Below are positions 15,741 to 24,075 of a DNA stretch of 36,411 nt, piece after piece. Position 1 is the first letter of the stretch, and the number at the start of each line of letters is the position of its first letter. A program made the position numbers and the translations under genes. This stretch comes from Caldisericia bacterium (lineage in GTDB: Bacteria > Caldisericota > Caldisericia > UBA6126 > JAGPKI01). Where the stretch lies: NCBI GenBank assembly GCA_018054005.1, contig JAGPKI010000001.1, positions 1 through 36,411 on the forward strand. The letters are read 5' to 3'. The notes below the pieces were generated by a model. That model was not told the origin of the DNA, searched no databases, and saw nothing but the letters and a program-made list of their open reading frames with translations.

Positions 15741-16589
15741 TTAAATTATTGCTACCTCTGTTATTTTATAAAAGTCGATAGGTATATTCAAATAAGCTCG
15801 TCTATAAATGGATGGAGTATCTTCAATACTTTCTACTAAACCAACCAATAACCCCTTAGAAAGAGTCGATAACTCGCTTGTCACAATAGCATCACCTTTT
15901 TTAATTAAAGATTCGTCTTTCCTAATTTCAAAGTAAAGCTTTTTCTTTTTATTGTCAACAAATACAGTACCTAAACTATTTGTTCTTAAATTTCTAGCAC
16001 TTATCTTTGAGTCTGGATCCAATATTGAGAGAATTTTAGCATTATTATCTGTTAAGTCATAAACTCTTCCAATTAACTGATAAATTGTAGTGCTTAAGCC
16101 ATTTGTAGTTTTTATTTTTATAGGATAAATTACTGAACCGTTTAATTTTATACCATCTCTTGAACCTTTATTTATAGTAAAATTATTTGGCTTTAATGGA
16201 TCTCTTGATACTATTTCAGCAAATATACTTTTTGAGTCATAGCTATCTTTAATTTCAAGCAAAGATTTTAACCTAATATTTTCCTCAATATAATTCTCCA
16301 CTAAAGCATTTTTAACTTTAAGAACTCTATTCTGGTAATCTAATCTTTCCATCTTTTCTCTTATAGAGCCTAAAGTAGCTATAATACTAATGAACGAAGC
16401 TATATCAGATGCTGTATTTTTAAAAAAATTTGTAATAGGAGAAAAGAGTTTTAAGAAAAATCCTTCTACTTTCAATAGAGAATTAAAATCATATACTCTA
16501 AAAATTCCATAACCTGTTAGAATAACAAAAACTATAATAATAGTTATTATTATTCTTGATTTCTTAACTTTTTCTTTATTAGTATACAT
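15741..16589 (-). CDS. mreC: Rod shape-determining protein MreC
   Basis: The 282-residue protein has one N-terminal membrane anchor (residues 12-29), a coiled coil near 65-105 (LGSIREKMERLDYQNRVLK) and an extracytoplasmic beta-barrel region. The latter carries IVSRDPLKPNNFTINKGSRDGI, the family's core motif. MreC links the MreB filament to PBP2. The start codon overlaps the mreB stop by one base (TAATG). Confidence 0.93.
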   Translation of the reverse strand: MYTNKEKVKKSRIIITIIIVFVILTGYGIFRVYDFNSLLKVEGFFLKLFSPITNFFKNTASDIASFISIIATLGSIREKMERLDYQNRVLKVKNALVENYIEENIRLKSLLEIKDSYDSKSIFAEIVSRDPLKPNNFTINKGSRDGIKLNGSVIYPIKIKTTNGLSTTIYQLIGRVYDLTDNNAKILSILDPDSKISARNLRTNSLGTVFVDNKKKKLYFEIRKDESLIKKGDAIVTSELSTLSKGLLVGLVESIEDTPSIYRRAYLNIPIDFYKITEVAII

Positions 16590-17629
16590 TAAAAATTATA
16601 TTTTACTTGTAGCAAAAATGGCCAAAATTTATTTAGATTTTCTACTATTTTACCGGCTCCTAGTGCAACACATAAAACAGGATTTTCTGCGGTGTTAACA
16701 ACTATTCCAGTGCCCTCCATTATATATTTATCTATTCCTCGCAGAAGTGCGCCTCCACCGGCTATAAATATTCCTCTATCAATAATATCTGCTGCTAAAT
16801 CTGGAGGTGTAATCTCTAATGTTGCCTTTATGAGATCAAGTATACTTATTAATACATCATTCAATGCTACTCTTGTTTCTTCTGAAGAGATAGTAGCAGT
16901 TCTTGGTAAACCATTGATTAGGTCTCTTCCTTTAACTTCAATTGTTCTTATTTCTTCTGTCGGGAATGCACATCCAATCTCCATTTTTATTTCTTCAGCT
17001 GCATAAGGGCTTATTAATAAATTATACTGTCGCTTCAAATATTGAAGAATTGCTTCATTCATTTCATCTCCAGCAACACGAATTGAATTTTTTGATACAA
17101 CTCCACCAAAAGATATTACCGCAACTTCACATGTCCCACCACCAACATCCACAATCATATTACCTGTTGGTTGTTCTATGGGTAGATCAGCTCCTAAAGC
17201 TGCAGCCATTGGTTCATAAACTAGCCTTGCTTCTCTTGCTCCAGCATGAAGGGCTGCCTCTATAACTGCTCTCATTTCTACTTCTGTAATTCCAGATGGT
17301 ATACCAACTACTACTCTGGGTTTAACTACATTGTAAAAACCTCTTTTCCCGCCTACTTTTGTAATTAAATATTCCAAAAGTTTCTCAGTAACTTCAAAAT
17401 TAGCTATCACTCCATCTTTTAATGGTCTAATAATTTGAATTGTATCTGGAACTCTTCCAGCCATTCTTTTTGCTTCAATACCCATCGCAATTATTTCTTT
17501 TGTTTCATTCCTTATCGCTATAATAGTTGGTTCTCTTAAAACTATTCCTCTGCCTCTGACATACACAACTGTGTTTGCTGTTCCAAGGTCAATTGCTATA
17601 TCCATCCCAAGCCTATCAAATAGTCCCAT
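16589..17629 (-). CDS. mreB: Rod shape-determining actin homologue MreB
   Basis: The bacterial actin has the phosphate-1 motif DIAIDLGTANTVVYVRG, VVGIPSGITEVE near residue 109, phosphate-2 MIVDVGGGTCEVAVIS near 160-175 and the adenosine motif IFIAGGGALLRGID. I choose the ATG at 17629 (346 residues), because GGAGGT sits five bases before it. The longer frame from a TTG at 17641 would place that ribosome site inside the gene. TATAAT at 17664-17659 is a possible -10 box without a good -35. It heads the mreBCD-mrdA-minCDE-sbcDC run. Confidence 0.96.
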   Translation of the reverse strand: MGLFDRLGMDIAIDLGTANTVVYVRGRGIVLREPTIIAIRNETKEIIAMGIEAKRMAGRVPDTIQIIRPLKDGVIANFEVTEKLLEYLITKVGGKRGFYNVVKPRVVVGIPSGITEVEMRAVIEAALHAGAREARLVYEPMAAALGADLPIEQPTGNMIVDVGGGTCEVAVISFGGVVSKNSIRVAGDEMNEAILQYLKRQYNLLISPYAAEEIKMEIGCAFPTEEIRTIEVKGRDLINGLPRTATISSEETRVALNDVLISILDLIKATLEITPPDLAADIIDRGIFIAGGGALLRGIDKYIMEGTGIVVNTAENPVLCVALGAGKIVENLNKFWPFLLQVKYNF

Positions 17630-17674
17630 TTTAACCTCCAATTTTGAATTATATATCTATTATATACACTCTCT

Positions 17675-18232
17675 TTATTTATGCTTTAAAAGATTTAATT
17701 TATTTATTAATAAATTACTTAAGACTCCAACTAAATAACCCGTAATTATTCCTATTAAAACGAGAAAGGGTAAATACCACATTAAAGCTAACAATTTTGT
17801 GATAACAATTACAGTTATAAGCTGACCAAGATTGTGAAATATTGCACCAATACAACTCGTAAGGATAACACCAGCATCAAAAAAATTTTTAAATATTATC
17901 ATTGCAGCAAAACTTAATAAAGCTCCACTTAAACTTATTAGTAACGTTACTAAATTAAATTGTGGTTCAAACAACATAAATAATGGAACTTTTGCAACTG
18001 TTAAAAAAAAACTATCTAATTTTCCAAACAGATAAAGAGCACTTAAAACAATGATATTTGAAATACCAACCTTAAGGCTGTATCCACCAACAGGTATACT
18101 TATGAAAATCTCAAGATAATGAAGTATTATCTCTACAGAGAGAAAAATAGCCAAAACAACAAAACGAAAAGTCTTTTTATCATCTGAGTTTAATTTAAAA
18201 GTTATATTCATATATATTATTTTCGTTTTCAA
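17675..18232 (-). CDS. Gx transporter family membrane protein (heptaprenyl diphosphate synthase component I-like)
   Basis: The 185-residue protein has about five hydrophobic segments. It matches the Gx transporter/HepT-like family through LFLSVEIILHYLEIFI near 29-44, GGYSLKVGISNIIVLSALYLFG and the later LISLSGALLSFAAMIIFKN region. The family often sits beside apbE in anaerobes and was once annotated as part of heptaprenyl diphosphate synthase; its substrate is unsettled. The start is uncertain: the ATG at 18232 overlaps apbE by 38 bases, and an in-frame ATG at 18211 overlaps less. Neither has a Shine-Dalgarno. Confidence 0.78.
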   Translation of the reverse strand: MKTKIIYMNITFKLNSDDKKTFRFVVLAIFLSVEIILHYLEIFISIPVGGYSLKVGISNIIVLSALYLFGKLDSFFLTVAKVPLFMLFEPQFNLVTLLISLSGALLSFAAMIIFKNFFDAGVILTSCIGAIFHNLGQLITVIVITKLLALMWYLPFLVLIGIITGYLVGVLSNLLINKLNLLKHK

Positions 18233-19178
18233 TTAGGAGAAAACTTGCATCCGGAAAGTAATTCCTAACCATTTCTTTGCCTTTCTCGAATCCTGTAACA
18301 AATATTACAGTTGAAAGAAAATCTGCATCAATCCCCTTTTTTGCAATTACCACTACTGCTTGCCAAGGGAAAGAGGCATTTCCATTTTTTGGATTAATTA
18401 TATGGGTATAACGCCTTCCATCCTTTTCAAAAAAATTTTGGTAGTCAGCTGATGTAGAAATTGAAGAATTTTCTAAATTTACATAAGTGAGATTGTTTTC
18501 TTTTCTTGGGTTTAGTATTCCTATCTTTCTTTTTTTGTCACCGCTTACTAGAATATTTCCTCCAAAATTAAGATAATAATTATCTATATTATTTTTCTTA
18601 AGAAAATCACTTACTTTATCGAGAGTATAGCCCTTTAATAATCCACTTAAATTTATTATTACATTTTCTTTTAAAAGTTTAACGCTCGATGTTTTCTCGT
18701 CAATAGAGATATATTTATAGTTTACTATGTTTTTTGCCTTATCTAATTCATCATTTGAAGGTATTTTATATTCTTGTGTATTAAAACCATATAAGTTTTG
18801 TAACGGTTCAAAAGTAATGTCAAAAAAGCCTTCAGAAATTTCACAAAAATGTATAGCCCTGTTTAAAACATTGATTGTTTCGGCACTAACTTTGATACTC
18901 TGGTTAAAACCATATTTATTTATATTTGCTATCTCTGATTTTGGATTATATTTATTCAATTTTTCATCAGTTAAAAATACAATTTTTTTGGTTTCTTCTA
19001 TAATTTCTTCCTTATTTGAAGTTTCTCTTGGAATACTTATTTCAAAAAAAGTATCCATTGCGAAGAAAACATCAGTATAATCATTCTTGCTAAATAAAAC
19101 AGGAAATGTAAATGCTATAATTAAAAAAAGTATAATAAAAAAACTAATAAAATAAGTTTTCTGATTAATCTTTATCAT
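18195..19178 (-). CDS. apbE: FAD:protein FMN transferase
   Basis: The 327-residue ApbE-family flavin transferase covalently attaches FMN to a Thr or Ser of target proteins such as Rnf or Nqr subunits. An uncleaved-looking signal anchor (residues 9-29, no lipobox cysteine) places it outside the membrane. Conserved blocks are FFAMDTFFEISI, INLSGLLKGYTLDK near 175-190, STSADYQNFF near 236, YTHIINPKNG near 254-263 and the metal-binding DADFLSTVIFVTG near 279. It is probably cotranscribed with the Gx transporter gene. No flavinylation target is in the window. Confidence 0.9.
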   Translation of the reverse strand: MIKINQKTYFISFFIILFLIIAFTFPVLFSKNDYTDVFFAMDTFFEISIPRETSNKEEIIEETKKIVFLTDEKLNKYNPKSEIANINKYGFNQSIKVSAETINVLNRAIHFCEISEGFFDITFEPLQNLYGFNTQEYKIPSNDELDKAKNIVNYKYISIDEKTSSVKLLKENVIINLSGLLKGYTLDKVSDFLKKNNIDNYYLNFGGNILVSGDKKRKIGILNPRKENNLTYVNLENSSISTSADYQNFFEKDGRRYTHIINPKNGNASFPWQAVVVIAKKGIDADFLSTVIFVTGFEKGKEMVRNYFPDASFLLIENENNIYEYNF

Positions 19179-19228
19179 TAAACTACAATTAAAAAATTAC
19201 AGATAAATTCATATATTTATAATATTTT

Positions 19229-19256
19229 ATGATACTAAAACTTAAGTAATAATCAA
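19229..19256 (-). promoter_or_regulatory. Possible apbE promoter
   Basis: On the minus strand TTGATT (19256-19251) and TATCAT (19234-19229) are 16 bases apart and lie about 50 bases before the apbE ATG. The -10 box matches consensus at five of six positions. No Shine-Dalgarno precedes apbE. Confidence 0.35.
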
Positions 19257-19309
19257 GATAATATTTAATATCTTTAATATGATGATGTAATAAATTCACA
19301 AAAAATTCT

Positions 19310-19430
19310 TTTTTATTTCTCCGAAAATAAAAACTACATAATAAAGAGATTATATTTGTTAAAAAGATTGAATTAATAATTATATAAGATTATACATAAA
19401 AGGATTAAAGATATTAATTTCATGTCTAAA
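19310..19430 (-). repeat. Dispersed intergenic repeat, copy C
   Basis: Read on the minus strand, this is a diverged copy of the element at 331-500. Shared blocks are CATGAAATTAATATCTTT, AATCCTTTT, ATCTTATATAATTA, ATTCAATCTTTTTA, and the right-end AGTTTTTATTTTCGGAGAAA. The ATG at 19423 opens a 16-codon frame, MKLISLILLCIILYNY, ending at 19373. Pairing of its start region with 19323-19335 keeps ten of thirteen pairs. It is the only copy in reverse orientation. Confidence 0.65.
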
Positions 19431-19589
19431 TCTTTTGTTTTTATATTAATGCACTCAAAACGGAATATTCTCACAGAAGTTATTATGGATGATTATTTGT
19501 AAAGTCAGGTTTAAAAAATTTTTCATATAGGTTAATTATAAAATTGAATTTTTTCACGTACAATAACATTTGGTAATAAATTTAGCTTT

Positions 19590-20636
19590 TTAAAAACTTG
19601 TGAAATCAAGACCATTTAGCATGCTTAAGATAGGTAAATATAGATTATAAACAGCTATTAGAATTATCATCCCCACTATGACAAGCATCACTGGCTCAAT
19701 ACTTTTTAAAATTCTTTCTCTTCTTTCCTCCACTTCCCTTTCTAAGACACTATTTGCAAATGTAAGATTTTCTGAAACTCTATTACTTTCTTCACCAATC
19801 TTTAAGAGAGAAAAAAGATAAGAATCAGAGGCAATAAAAGAAGAAAGTGAATCGCTTAAATCAGATCCTTCTAAAAGTTTACACCTTGCCAATTCAACTT
19901 CATCTCTTAAGCGTAAATTTGTTAGCGCTTCCTCAGAAATTTGTATTGCTTCCTCGATGCGAATTCCATTTTTTACGAGAAGTGCAAATTCACTGAAAAA
20001 TTTAAAATATTCTTTTTTTCTTACTATTTCTCCAAAGTACGGAATCCTAAGTAACAAGCTATCAAAGAAGAATTTATACCTGCTAACAAAGAATTTACAT
20101 ATGCAAATTAAAAGAATTAAACTGATTAAAAGAATGATCCAATACTCTTTTAGGAAATTTGAAAAAGTAATTATACGTAAAGTAGCCGATGGTAAGCTGA
20201 TATCAAGCATCTTAACTAGATCAACAATCATAGGAACAATATATGAAGTTAAAGCAATTACTACAAACACCGCTAAAATCAAAACAAAAAAAGGGTAAAA
20301 ACTTGCATTTTTCATTTTTCTTTCAAACTTTTCTTGTTTTTCAAGGAATGTATAAATGTTTTCAAGGAATTTACCAATATTACCTGATTCCTCACCACTT
20401 TTTATAGAAGAAATATAATAATTACTGAAACTTTTACTCTCCTCCTTGAGGGCATTACTAAAACTTGACCCCTCTTTTATTCTTTTAGATAAATTTACAA
20501 CCATTTTTCGCAAATTTTTAGATAGTTTAGATTTACTGATAATTGATAATGCATCTTGAATGAGATAATTCTGGTTTATTAGAATTGATAGTTCAAAAGT
20601 AAAATTTAAAATCTCTTTCTTTTTGAGTTTAATCAT
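19590..20636 (-). CDS. Type II secretion / type IV pilus inner-membrane platform protein (GspF/PilC family)
   Basis: The 348-residue protein has the two T2SF domains (about residues 10-130 and 205-335) and membrane segments near 112-135, 165-185 and 313-335. Family-type blocks include FSNALKEE near residue 58, IKSGEESGNIGKFLENI near 75-91 and, in the second half, LKIGEESNRVSENL near 274-287. It anchors pilin assembly at the membrane and is driven by the ATPase encoded upstream. Its ATG overlaps that gene's stop by four bases. No pilin or prepilin peptidase gene follows. Confidence 0.88.
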   Translation of the reverse strand: MIKLKKKEILNFTFELSILINQNYLIQDALSIISKSKLSKNLRKMVVNLSKRIKEGSSFSNALKEESKSFSNYYISSIKSGEESGNIGKFLENIYTFLEKQEKFERKMKNASFYPFFVLILAVFVVIALTSYIVPMIVDLVKMLDISLPSATLRIITFSNFLKEYWIILLISLILLICICKFFVSRYKFFFDSLLLRIPYFGEIVRKKEYFKFFSEFALLVKNGIRIEEAIQISEEALTNLRLRDEVELARCKLLEGSDLSDSLSSFIASDSYLFSLLKIGEESNRVSENLTFANSVLEREVEERRERILKSIEPVMLVIVGMIILIAVYNLYLPILSMLNGLDFTSF

Positions 20637-21946
20637 TCCATTATCTTTAGAACTTCAGAGATACTTGTAGTTCCATTTTTTATTAGTCTAACTGCATTTG
20701 ATAGAAGAGTTTTCTTACAATCAGATTTAATTGATTCTACTAAATTTTGAGCAGATTCAAATTTATATATAAAATTTCTTGTCTTTTCACTCAACTCAAT
20801 AACTTCAAAAATTCCGATTCTCCCAGAATATCCTGTGTAGTTACATTGTTTACATCCATTTGCAAAATAAGCTTCTTCTAAATCAAAGATACCTCTTGAA
20901 ACAGGTTTTAGGGTTTTACAATTATCACACAATTTCCTGACAAGCCTTTGAGCAACAATTACATTTACAGATGAAGCTATAAGATATGGTTCAATCTTCA
21001 TTTCAAGAAGCCTCAAAATTATACTTTCACAGTTTTTTGTATGTATCGTTGTAAGAATCAAGTGTCCAGTTAAAGAAGCTTCGCATTCAAGTCTTGCAGT
21101 CTCACTATCTCTAATTTCTCCAAGAAGCACAATATCAGGATCCTGCCGTAATATCTTTTTTAGAAGCACTGGATATGTAAGCCCGATCTCTTCATTTACC
21201 TGTATTTGATTTAGATCCTTATCTACAATTTCTATTGGGTCTTCAATAGTTATTATATTTTTATCATTCTTTTCAAGATAATTTACCAAAACATGAAGTG
21301 TTGATGATTTTCCAGAGCCAGTTGGACCACTCACTATTATTGAACCACTCTTCTTATTCAAAGCTTTCTTGATTACATCTATGCTTCCAGAATCCATTCC
21401 GAGAGCTTCCATAGTTTTAAGCACCTGATCAGAAGGCAATATTCTCAAAGCTGTCTTTTCACCAAAAAGAGTAGGAATTACTGAAACTCTTATATCATAG
21501 TTTTTTCTATTAAATACAAAAGGAAAACCTCCTTCTTGGGGAAGTCTCTTTTCAGCAATGTTAAGTTTTGATCTTATTTTTATATGCGTTAACATACCTA
21601 AATATAGCTCTTTAGAGACCTCACCAACATTTTGTAAAACTCCATCAATCCTCAAACGGATTAATGCACTTCTCTCTTTTGGTTCCAAATGTATATCTGT
21701 TGCTTTCTTTGATATAGCTTGAATTAATATATTTTCAAAAGTTTCATCTGGGACTTCTTCATTACTTTCTAAACTGTTTATTTTTACGTCTTCTCCAAAG
21801 ATACTCTCTAAAACTTGCTTTATCCTTTCATTTACTTTTCCTCTTGTGATAACCAATGGAATATCATCTATAATCTCAACTGAATCTATTTCGTAATCGT
21901 CTATAATTTTTTTAGGTATTAAGTTTATTAAATTTCGACTTTCCAC
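20633..21946 (-). CDS. Type II secretion / type IV pilus assembly ATPase (GspE/PilB family)
   Basis: The 437-residue ATPase has the N2 domain with DIHLEPKERSALIRLRIDG, Walker A SGPTGSGKSSTLH near residue 208, the Asp box IITIEDPIEIV, Walker B DIVLLGEIRDSETARLE and the His box GHLILTTIHTKN. A zinc-binding pair CDNC and CKQC follows near 337-369. It is shorter than full PilB/GspE (about 560), because most of the N1E region is missing. The start is GTG, overlapping yqeG by 19 bases. Whether it powers a pilus, competence or secretion cannot be told. Confidence 0.92.
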   Translation of the reverse strand: MESRNLINLIPKKIIDDYEIDSVEIIDDIPLVITRGKVNERIKQVLESIFGEDVKINSLESNEEVPDETFENILIQAISKKATDIHLEPKERSALIRLRIDGVLQNVGEVSKELYLGMLTHIKIRSKLNIAEKRLPQEGGFPFVFNRKNYDIRVSVIPTLFGEKTALRILPSDQVLKTMEALGMDSGSIDVIKKALNKKSGSIIVSGPTGSGKSSTLHVLVNYLEKNDKNIITIEDPIEIVDKDLNQIQVNEEIGLTYPVLLKKILRQDPDIVLLGEIRDSETARLECEASLTGHLILTTIHTKNCESIILRLLEMKIEPYLIASSVNVIVAQRLVRKLCDNCKTLKPVSRGIFDLEEAYFANGCKQCNYTGYSGRIGIFEVIELSEKTRNFIYKFESAQNLVESIKSDCKKTLLSNAVRLIKNGTTSISEVLKIME

Positions 21947-22440
21947 TTTTTTAGAAGCTTTTTTTCAAATAATCTTACGAATCTTGTCCAGCCTGAATCT
22001 TCTTTTTCATTTATTGGTTCTACATAAATTGCCTTAGCGCCTATTAACTTACCACCCAGAATATCCGTAAACACCTGATCCCCTATTACACAAACTTCAT
22101 TTGCATTAAGTCCAAGTCTCAAAAGAGCAAGTTTATAAAAAAATGTTAATGGTTTCAGTGTCCATGGTATATATTGAATATTTAAAGGTTTTGCTACTCT
22201 TAAAATTTTACTCTCTGAATTATTTGAAAGGATTATAATTTTAAAATAATTTTGCGCTCTATTTACCCAACCGAAAACATCCTTACTTAAATAAAGAGAT
22301 TTTCTCGAAATGAGAGTATTATCCACATCAAGAATTAATCCCTTTATTCCACTTCTCGTAAGTTTTTCAATTTCTATATCAGATACCTTTTTACAAAAGC
22401 AATCTGGTTTCAAAAAAGTAGCTATTTTTTTAAAGGACAT
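21928..22440 (-). CDS. YqeG-family HAD IIIA-type phosphatase
   Basis: The 170-residue HAD-superfamily protein has catalytic motif I in GLILDVDNTLISR near residues 35-47, motif II IILSNNSES near 71-79 and the C-terminal IGDQVFTDILGGKLIGAKAIYVEP near 119-142. This pattern fits YqeG (TIGR01668), related to phosphatidylglycerophosphate phosphatases such as Gep4/PgpA-like enzymes. The natural substrate is not established. It follows the DUF4911 gene with a one-base overlap. Confidence 0.87.
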   Translation of the reverse strand: MSFKKIATFLKPDCFCKKVSDIEIEKLTRSGIKGLILDVDNTLISRKSLYLSKDVFGWVNRAQNYFKIIILSNNSESKILRVAKPLNIQYIPWTLKPLTFFYKLALLRLGLNANEVCVIGDQVFTDILGGKLIGAKAIYVEPINEKEDSGWTRFVRLFEKKLLKKWKVEI

Positions 22441-22667
22441 TAGGAGTTTTCCAGGATCAAAGTTGGAATATCTTCCTTTAAAGCTTCTATAACTTCAAGA
22501 AATAGTTCAGAAAGATCTGTATTTGTTATAGCTTCCATTATGCAGTAATCTACTCCAGTTTCTGCCTGAGTAAGCAACACTAAACCATCAAAATTTTCTA
22601 AAGTGTTTTGAACAAACCACACATCTTTAGAGGGTATTTTTAGTTTATAAACTAAATCCTGTGCCAT
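22440..22667 (-). CDS. Small DUF4911-like protein
   Basis: The 75-residue product has alternating hydrophobic strands (VYKLKIPSKDVWFVQNTLENFDGL, then a central AETGVDYCIMEAI) that resemble DUF4911, a small uncharacterised domain often coded near mltG or yqeG in Firmicutes-like genomes. The assignment is tentative. It starts directly after the mltG stop without a visible Shine-Dalgarno and is probably translated by coupling. No catalytic motif is evident. Confidence 0.6.
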   Translation of the reverse strand: MAQDLVYKLKIPSKDVWFVQNTLENFDGLVLLTQAETGVDYCIMEAITNTDLSELFLEVIEALKEDIPTLILENS

Positions 22668-23663
22668 TTACTTTAGATATTTTTCTATGTTTCTTTGATG
22701 TTCTGAAAATGTCTTACCAAATGCATGACTACCATCACCTTTAGAGACAAAGTAAAAATATTCAGTATCAGCAGGGTATAGCACTGCAACAATTGATGCC
22801 TTACCAGGTGAACAAATTGGTGTTGGTGGAAGTCCTGAATATTTATAGGTATTGTATGGTGAATCGACCTGAAGATCATTTAAAGTTAGTACTGGGGCAG
22901 CTTTTTTTAAAACATATTCAACAGTTGAGCAGGCTTCTAAATTCCAACCTGCTTTAAGTCTATTTAAAAAAACTGATGCAATTATAGGGCGCTCTTCATC
23001 AAGTTGTGCTTCTCTTTCAACAATTGAAGCAAGTGTAACTACATCTTTAACTGACATATTCAATTCTTTTGCTCTTACAATCATTTTTTCATCAAAAATA
23101 TTCTCAAATCCTGAAAGCATTTGTAAAATTACTTTTTTTGCATCAGGCTCAGAAATAAGATATGTATCTGGAAAGAGAAAACCTTCAAGGTTACCATTTT
23201 TTATTTCCGATGAAAACTTAAAATCAAATTCATTTCCTCTCTTCAGAGCTAAATCAAGAAATTCATCTTTATTAACTAAATTTAAATCTGATAATCTTTC
23301 TGCAATTTTTTCAATGTCAAAACCTTCTGGTATTGTATATTTAATTAATTTTTCCTGACCTTTTTCGAGTATCGAAATGAGAGAATTTATATCTTTAATA
23401 TTTTCTATTCTGTACTCTCCTGCTTTAATTTTTTTGTCAGCGTTATTGAATTTCATATAAAGCTTAAACATTAATGGGTCTTTTATTAATTCGATATCTT
23501 TTAATTTTTTACTTATGTTATCAAGGTTTTCATCTTTTTCAATTGTGAATTCATAAACTTTATCTCTCTCTGGAGTTAATGAGTAAATAAAATAAGAATA
23601 AAATAATGTTCCTAAAAAACAAAAAGCAATAATAATAAGTAAAACTTTAGTCAGTACTTTCAT
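22668..23663 (-). CDS. mltG: Endolytic peptidoglycan transglycosylase MltG
   Basis: The 331-residue YceG-like enzyme has an N-terminal membrane anchor (residues 5-27), a LysM-like region (EFTIEKDENLDNISKKL) and the catalytic domain. The catalytic glutamate lies in LASIVEREAQ near residue 217. RPIIASVFLNRL, SPYNTYKYSGLPPTPICSPG and YFYFVSKGDGSHAFGKTFSEH follow. MltG cleaves nascent glycan strands and sets their length. It overlaps ruvX by 17 bases; ruvX-mltG adjacency is common in bacteria. Confidence 0.94.
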   Translation of the reverse strand: MKVLTKVLLIIIAFCFLGTLFYSYFIYSLTPERDKVYEFTIEKDENLDNISKKLKDIELIKDPLMFKLYMKFNNADKKIKAGEYRIENIKDINSLISILEKGQEKLIKYTIPEGFDIEKIAERLSDLNLVNKDEFLDLALKRGNEFDFKFSSEIKNGNLEGFLFPDTYLISEPDAKKVILQMLSGFENIFDEKMIVRAKELNMSVKDVVTLASIVEREAQLDEERPIIASVFLNRLKAGWNLEACSTVEYVLKKAAPVLTLNDLQVDSPYNTYKYSGLPPTPICSPGKASIVAVLYPADTEYFYFVSKGDGSHAFGKTFSEHQRNIEKYLK

Positions 23664-24075
23664 TCTTCTTTCTTCTTAAATAATCTTCTAATATTATTGA
23701 TGCCTCATACATATCTTTAGTATCTCTAAAATTTTTAGGACTTTCACCATGGGTTTTGAGAGACTTTTCGAATATTTTAGAAGTAAATTTCTCATCAAAT
23801 AAAACTATCAATTTATCAGGGTAATAAGCCTTAACAACTTCAGAAAAAGCCAAAACTTTTTCCGTTTGAATTGTGTTCAAACCCTTTAGATTTTTAGGTA
23901 GCCCAATAATAATTTCAGTTACTGTTTCAAAATTTACAATTCTCTCTCTAAGTATTTCTGGATTAGCATCAAATAATTCTTTCTTAATAACAAATTTTGG
24001 AAATGCAAAAATATTATCCTTGTCAGTTATAGCTACTCCGATATTTTTTTCTCCATAATCAAGTGCAACAATCAT
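23647..24075 (-). CDS. ruvX: RuvX/YqgF-family RNase H-fold nuclease
   Basis: The 142-residue protein begins IVALDYGEKNIGVAITD, with the first catalytic aspartate at residue 5. It has IIGLPKNLKG near 56-65, LIVLFDEKFTSK near 93-104 and the final acidic helix DMYEASIILEDYL near 121-133. It is known as the pre-16S rRNA nuclease or putative Holliday-junction resolvase. It starts immediately after the aldo/keto reductase stop. The position downstream of alaS is widely conserved, normally with a short ireB-like gene between, which is lacking here. Confidence 0.93.
   Translation of the reverse strand: MIVALDYGEKNIGVAITDKDNIFAFPKFVIKKELFDANPEILRERIVNFETVTEIIIGLPKNLKGLNTIQTEKVLAFSEVVKAYYPDKLIVLFDEKFTSKIFEKSLKTHGESPKNFRDTKDMYEASIILEDYLRRKKNESTD

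Larger units (their letters stand above)
19179..19589. other. Gene-free stretch between T2SF and apbE
   Basis: This 411-base AT-rich gap separates the gap-T2SF run from apbE, both minus strand. It holds repeat copy C (19310-19430) and an apbE promoter candidate (19229-19256). I find no prepilin-like frame and no clear terminator in it. Confidence 0.65.

Noticed and set aside
16942..17265. 107-codon plus-strand frame inside mreB, leucine and histidine rich
   Set aside because: Antisense to a strongly conserved mreB core; low-complexity composition typical of a shadow frame.
17659..17664. TATAAT upstream of mreB as a full promoter
   Set aside because: No recognisable -35 at 16-18 bases and no extended -10 at the right spacing; kept only as a remark under mreB.
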